Below are positions 5,031-7,317 of a DNA stretch of 7,317 nucleotides, piece after piece (position 1 is the stretch's first letter; every line of letters starts with the position of its first letter). The DNA lies in contig CAZNDG010000078.1 in assembly GCA_964571695.1 (NCBI GenBank), positions 1 through 7,317 of the forward strand. Direction: 5' to 3'. The stretch comes from UBA8958 sp964571695. Its GTDB lineage: Bacteria > Desulfobacterota > Syntrophia > Syntrophales > UBA8958. The position numbers and the translations under genes are program-made. Below the pieces are notes generated by a model. That model searched no databases, was not told the origin of the DNA, and saw nothing but the letters and a program-made list of their open reading frames with translations.

Positions 5031-6302
5031 ATGCTGGTATTCTTAAGCGACGTCCACCTGACGGACGGCAGTTCGGGGGAGACGATCAAGCCCACGGCGT
5101 TCAGGATATTCGCCGAGAATCTCCGCAAACTGGCCGATTCCGTCTCCCCCCTGGAGGAGATACGCCTGGTCCTTTTGGGGGATGTCTTCGACGTCATCCG
5201 CTCCACCGTATGGATCGACAAGGGTGTGAGCGTGAGACCGTGGGACAAGGCCGGCCCGGTGCAGGAAGCGGTAGTCGTCAGGATCCTCGGGAAGATCATC
5301 GACGACAATCGTCCGGCCCTGGAGGAACTCCGCGCCCTGAAGGCCTATGCCGCAGGGAAGAATGTCCCCTTTGAGATCACCTACGTCATGGGGAACCACG
5401 ACTGGCTCATCAACCGTTATTCCCGGTGCCTCGAAATGGTTCAAGAGGCCCTGGGGATCGTCCCGGGAGATCCCGCCGTTCCCTTTCCCACGGAACTCTT
5501 CGCCCCGGAGTACCGGGTCTTTGCCCGCCACGGGGATATCTACGACGACTTCAACTACATGGGGAACCGGGACGACTCGTCCGTCGGCGACGCCATCGTC
5601 ATCGAACTCCTCAACAGGTACCCCCGGGAGGCGCTGGGGCGCTTGCAGGCCCTGGTGACCGCCGGGACCGTCACCCCGGACGAGGCGAAGCGGATCGAAG
5701 GGCAGCTCCGGGAACTGGACAACATCCGCCCCCTCCTGGCCGTCCCTTCGTGGGTCCTCATGGTGGCCGGCAAGACGAAGAACCCGGCGGCCCGCCTGGC
5801 GATTCAACAGGCCTGGAGCGATTGCGTAGACGCCTTCTTCAGGGTGCCTTTCATCAAGAAAAAGGACAAATTCCTCTGGCCGGACATGATCGACCTCCTC
5901 CAGGTCGCCCTCCAGCTCTCCTCGCACCTGTCGAAGCGGACCCTGGAGAAGATGGGCGACCTGAAGGATAAGTGGTTCCCCGCCGAACCTGCCGGGGGTT
6001 ACGACCGGCACGCCGCCGCGGAACCCCGGGTCCGCTCCGGGGAGGCCGATTTCGTCCTCTACGGCCACACCCACGACTACCTGATCGTCCCCATGGACCA
6101 GTTGCCCCTGGCGGACGGGCGGACCCGGGACAAGATCTATTTCAACACGGGGACCTGGCGCAAGACTTGGAACCGGGCACGGTTCGATCCCGCCGGGAAC
6201 CGCGAGTTCATCGGCTGGCACGTCCTGACCTACGTGGCCGTCTTCAAACCGGCGGAAAACGGCCCCTACAATTTCGAAGTCTGGAACGCCGCGTTGGGGT
6301 AG
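5031..6302 (+). CDS. Calcineurin-like metallophosphoesterase
   Basis: A 423-residue protein of the calcineurin-type metallophosphoesterase superfamily, which hydrolyses phosphomono- or diesters with two metal ions. All signature blocks are present: SDVHL (D7, H9), LLGDVFD (D51), VMGNHDW (N122, H123), ARHGD (H167) and YGHTHD (H346, H348). Start ATG 5031 follows AAAGGAGGT (5016-5024). It is longer than minimal members because about 175 residues separate H167 from the GHTH block. That region contains helices (183-235) and hydrophobic segments WVLMVAG (241-247) and MIDLLQVALQLSSHL (286-300), and may form a lid or partner surface. There is no N-terminal signal. The substrate (lipid, nucleotide or protein phosphate) is not evident; the overall look resembles UDP-diacylglucosamine pyrophosphatase-like enzymes only in motif spacing near the N-terminus. 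It starts 30 bases after the transglycosylase-like gene, consistent with one operon. Confidence 0.88.
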   Translation: MLVFLSDVHLTDGSSGETIKPTAFRIFAENLRKLADSVSPLEEIRLVLLGDVFDVIRSTVWIDKGVSVRPWDKAGPVQEAVVVRILGKIIDDNRPALEELRALKAYAAGKNVPFEITYVMGNHDWLINRYSRCLEMVQEALGIVPGDPAVPFPTELFAPEYRVFARHGDIYDDFNYMGNRDDSSVGDAIVIELLNRYPREALGRLQALVTAGTVTPDEAKRIEGQLRELDNIRPLLAVPSWVLMVAGKTKNPAARLAIQQAWSDCVDAFFRVPFIKKKDKFLWPDMIDLLQVALQLSSHLSKRTLEKMGDLKDKWFPAEPAGGYDRHAAAEPRVRSGEADFVLYGHTHDYLIVPMDQLPLADGRTRDKIYFNTGTWRKTWNRARFDPAGNREFIGWHVLTYVAVFKPAENGPYNFEVWNAALG

Positions 6303-6443
6303 GGGGAACAGTGAGAAACTATATATGAAGAATCATGACCGCCGCCGACGGGCGCTGCCGGCCGGACAAGGGGTGACACCGCCCTTAAGGCTCCGGGTGA
6401 GATTAACCTTCTTCGTTCCATAGATATTCATAAGGAGGCTGCC
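6303..6443 (+). other. 141-base gap before the ParB-like gene
   Basis: This is the longest gap in the plus-strand cluster. It carries TTAACCT (6403-6409), 34 bases before the ParB-like start, matching the repeated core at 1121-1138. A 32-codon ORF (6325-6423, MKNHDRRRRALPAGQG...) has no good ribosome site and is probably not a gene. No convincing -35/-10 pair or T-run terminator was found. Whether the ParB-like gene has its own promoter is open. Confidence 0.4.
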
Positions 6444-7211
6444 ATGGCAAAAGAAGTGACCTATGTCTGCAACCAGCTTTATTACCTTCCGACGGCCGAT
6501 CTCCAGGCCGATCCCGACCAGCCCCGGAAGTACTTCGATCCCGCGGCCCTGGATGAGCTTACCGCCTCCATCGCCCGGAACGGCGTCATGACCCCCGTCT
6601 TCTTCCGGATCGCCGACGGGAAGAAGATCGTCGTCGCCGGGGAGAGGCGTTGCGCCGCCGCCGTCAAGGCCGGTATGGCGACCGTCCCGGCGATCTACGT
6701 GGATGCGCCGAATTACACGGAGATCTCCCTCATCGAGAATATGGTGCGGGCGGACCTGACCCCCGTCGAGGAGGCGGAGGCCCTGGACCGCCTGATGAAG
6801 GATCACGAGTACCGTCAGGAACAGTTGGGCGAGATCCTGAGCAAGTCCCAGGCCTACATCTCCGCGATCCTCTCCCTCAACCGCCTCCCCGCGGAGATCC
6901 GCGACGAGTGCCGCCTGAACCCCTCCGTCCCCAAGAAGACCCTCCTTACCTGGGCCGGAAAGAAGCGGACGGTGGACATGATGCGGGCCTATCAGAATTA
7001 CAAGGAGAAACTCGCCGCCGCGTCCGGCGCCGGGGCCGAGACGGAGGCCGTGAAGGTCAACCCCATCTTCGGGAACCTGAATATGATCTCCAAGAAGATC
7101 GCCGCTGTGGACCCGAATACCATGACGAAGGAAGAGCGGAAGAACTATCTGGCGGCCCTCCAGAACCTGGCCCGGGTCGTCGAGGAGGCCATGGCCGCCA
7201 TGGCGGTATAG
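6444..7211 (+). CDS. ParB/Spo0J family protein (orphan, no ParA in view)
   Basis: A 255-residue ParB-family protein. ATG 6444 has AAGGAGG (6432-6438) five bases upstream. N-terminal ParB/sulfiredoxin-like nucleotide-binding domain: DPDQPRKYFD (23-32), GERRCAA (66-72, the GERR(Y/W)RA box that binds CTP in true ParBs) and ENMVRADLTPVEEAEA (98-113). A helix-turn-helix follows at about 125-146 (QEQLGEILSKSQAYISAILS). The last ~90 residues are Lys/Ala-rich and helical (YQNYKEKLAAA, ERKNYLAALQNLARVVEEAM) and could dimerise. Chromosomal and plasmid ParBs bind parS, spread as CTP clamps and work with ParA. Here no ParA gene and no TGTTTCACGTGAAACA-like parS site were seen, so a regulator or nucleoid-associated role is equally possible. 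It is close to, but separated from, the operon by 141 bases. CAA rather than YRA in the GERR box is a minor deviation. Confidence 0.87.
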   Translation: MAKEVTYVCNQLYYLPTADLQADPDQPRKYFDPAALDELTASIARNGVMTPVFFRIADGKKIVVAGERRCAAAVKAGMATVPAIYVDAPNYTEISLIENMVRADLTPVEEAEALDRLMKDHEYRQEQLGEILSKSQAYISAILSLNRLPAEIRDECRLNPSVPKKTLLTWAGKKRTVDMMRAYQNYKEKLAAASGAGAETEAVKVNPIFGNLNMISKKIAAVDPNTMTKEERKNYLAALQNLARVVEEAMAAMAV

Positions 7212-7317
7212 GAACGGCAAGGAAACGGTGTCTATGGGAGCTGATGGGTCGCCGCCGGAAGGGCAGGACGACCCGCCCGGGCGGTAATTAACCTAAATGC
7301 AGGCCCGGCAGGGAAAA
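7212..7317 (+). other. 3' flank of the ParB-like gene with GC palindrome and TTAACCT motif
   Basis: A perfect 12-base palindrome CCGCCCGGGCGG lies at 7273-7284; it has no loop, so it is more a dimeric protein site than an RNA hairpin, and no T-run follows. TTAACCT recurs at 7288-7294, possibly upstream of a gene beyond the window. A 17-codon ORF at 7234-7287 is not supported. Nothing else is seen before the window ends. Confidence 0.35.

Noticed and set aside
6325..6423. 32-codon ORF in the gap before the ParB-like gene
   Set aside because: There is no good ribosome site, the composition is Arg-rich, and nothing suggests a leader peptide or conserved small protein.
7234..7287. 17-codon ORF after the ParB-like gene
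   Set aside because: It is too short, with Pro/Gly-rich composition typical of chance frames in GC-rich DNA, and only a weak purine stretch upstream.

Overview
The window is bacterial and GC-rich, by eye well above half G+C, with C or G at most third codon positions. Most genes have strong AGGAGG-type ribosome binding sites. Codon use and protein style resemble Deltaproteobacteria/Desulfobacterota, but no taxonomic marker is present, so this is only an impression. No tRNA, rRNA, CRISPR array, transposase or integrase was recognised.

Layout: (i) Positions 1-500, minus strand: an acyltransferase of the PlsC/lysophospholipid acyltransferase family, cut at its 3' end by the window edge and lower in GC upstream of its conserved part. 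(ii) Positions 501-1193: about 700 bases without a long gene. It is not empty. There is a possible 3' remnant of a plus-strand gene ending at 603, a GC-rich stretch with a short direct repeat, a near-consensus sigma-70 promoter (796-824), a terminator-like hairpin with a T-run (911-942), two short overlapping ORFs (892-966 and 963-1070) and a tandem 9-bp repeat (1121-1138). (iii) Positions 1194-6302: five or six closely spaced plus-strand genes that look like one operon. In order they are an amidohydrolase-2 type metal hydrolase, two tandem DUF2589 paralogues, a small protein that may be a divergent third member, a lytic-transglycosylase-like protein without a signal peptide, and a calcineurin-type metallophosphoesterase. 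(iv) Positions 6444-7211: an orphan ParB/Spo0J-family protein after a 141-base gap, with no ParA in view. The last ~100 bases hold a GC palindrome and another copy of a TTAACCT motif.

How they may work together: no known system with this gene set is recognised. Two metal-dependent hydrolases, a peptidoglycan-lyase fold with no export signal, and a cluster of DUF2589 proteins (a family of unknown function) are linked by short gaps and, in one case, a 23-base overlap. This suggests co-expression and possibly one complex or pathway. The ParB-like protein could be a regulator or a DNA-binding partner. A short motif (TTAACCT) occurs four times, all intergenic and in the same orientation: twice before the first gene, once before parB and once after it. 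It is a candidate shared regulatory signal. The functional link between the genes is inference from gene order only.
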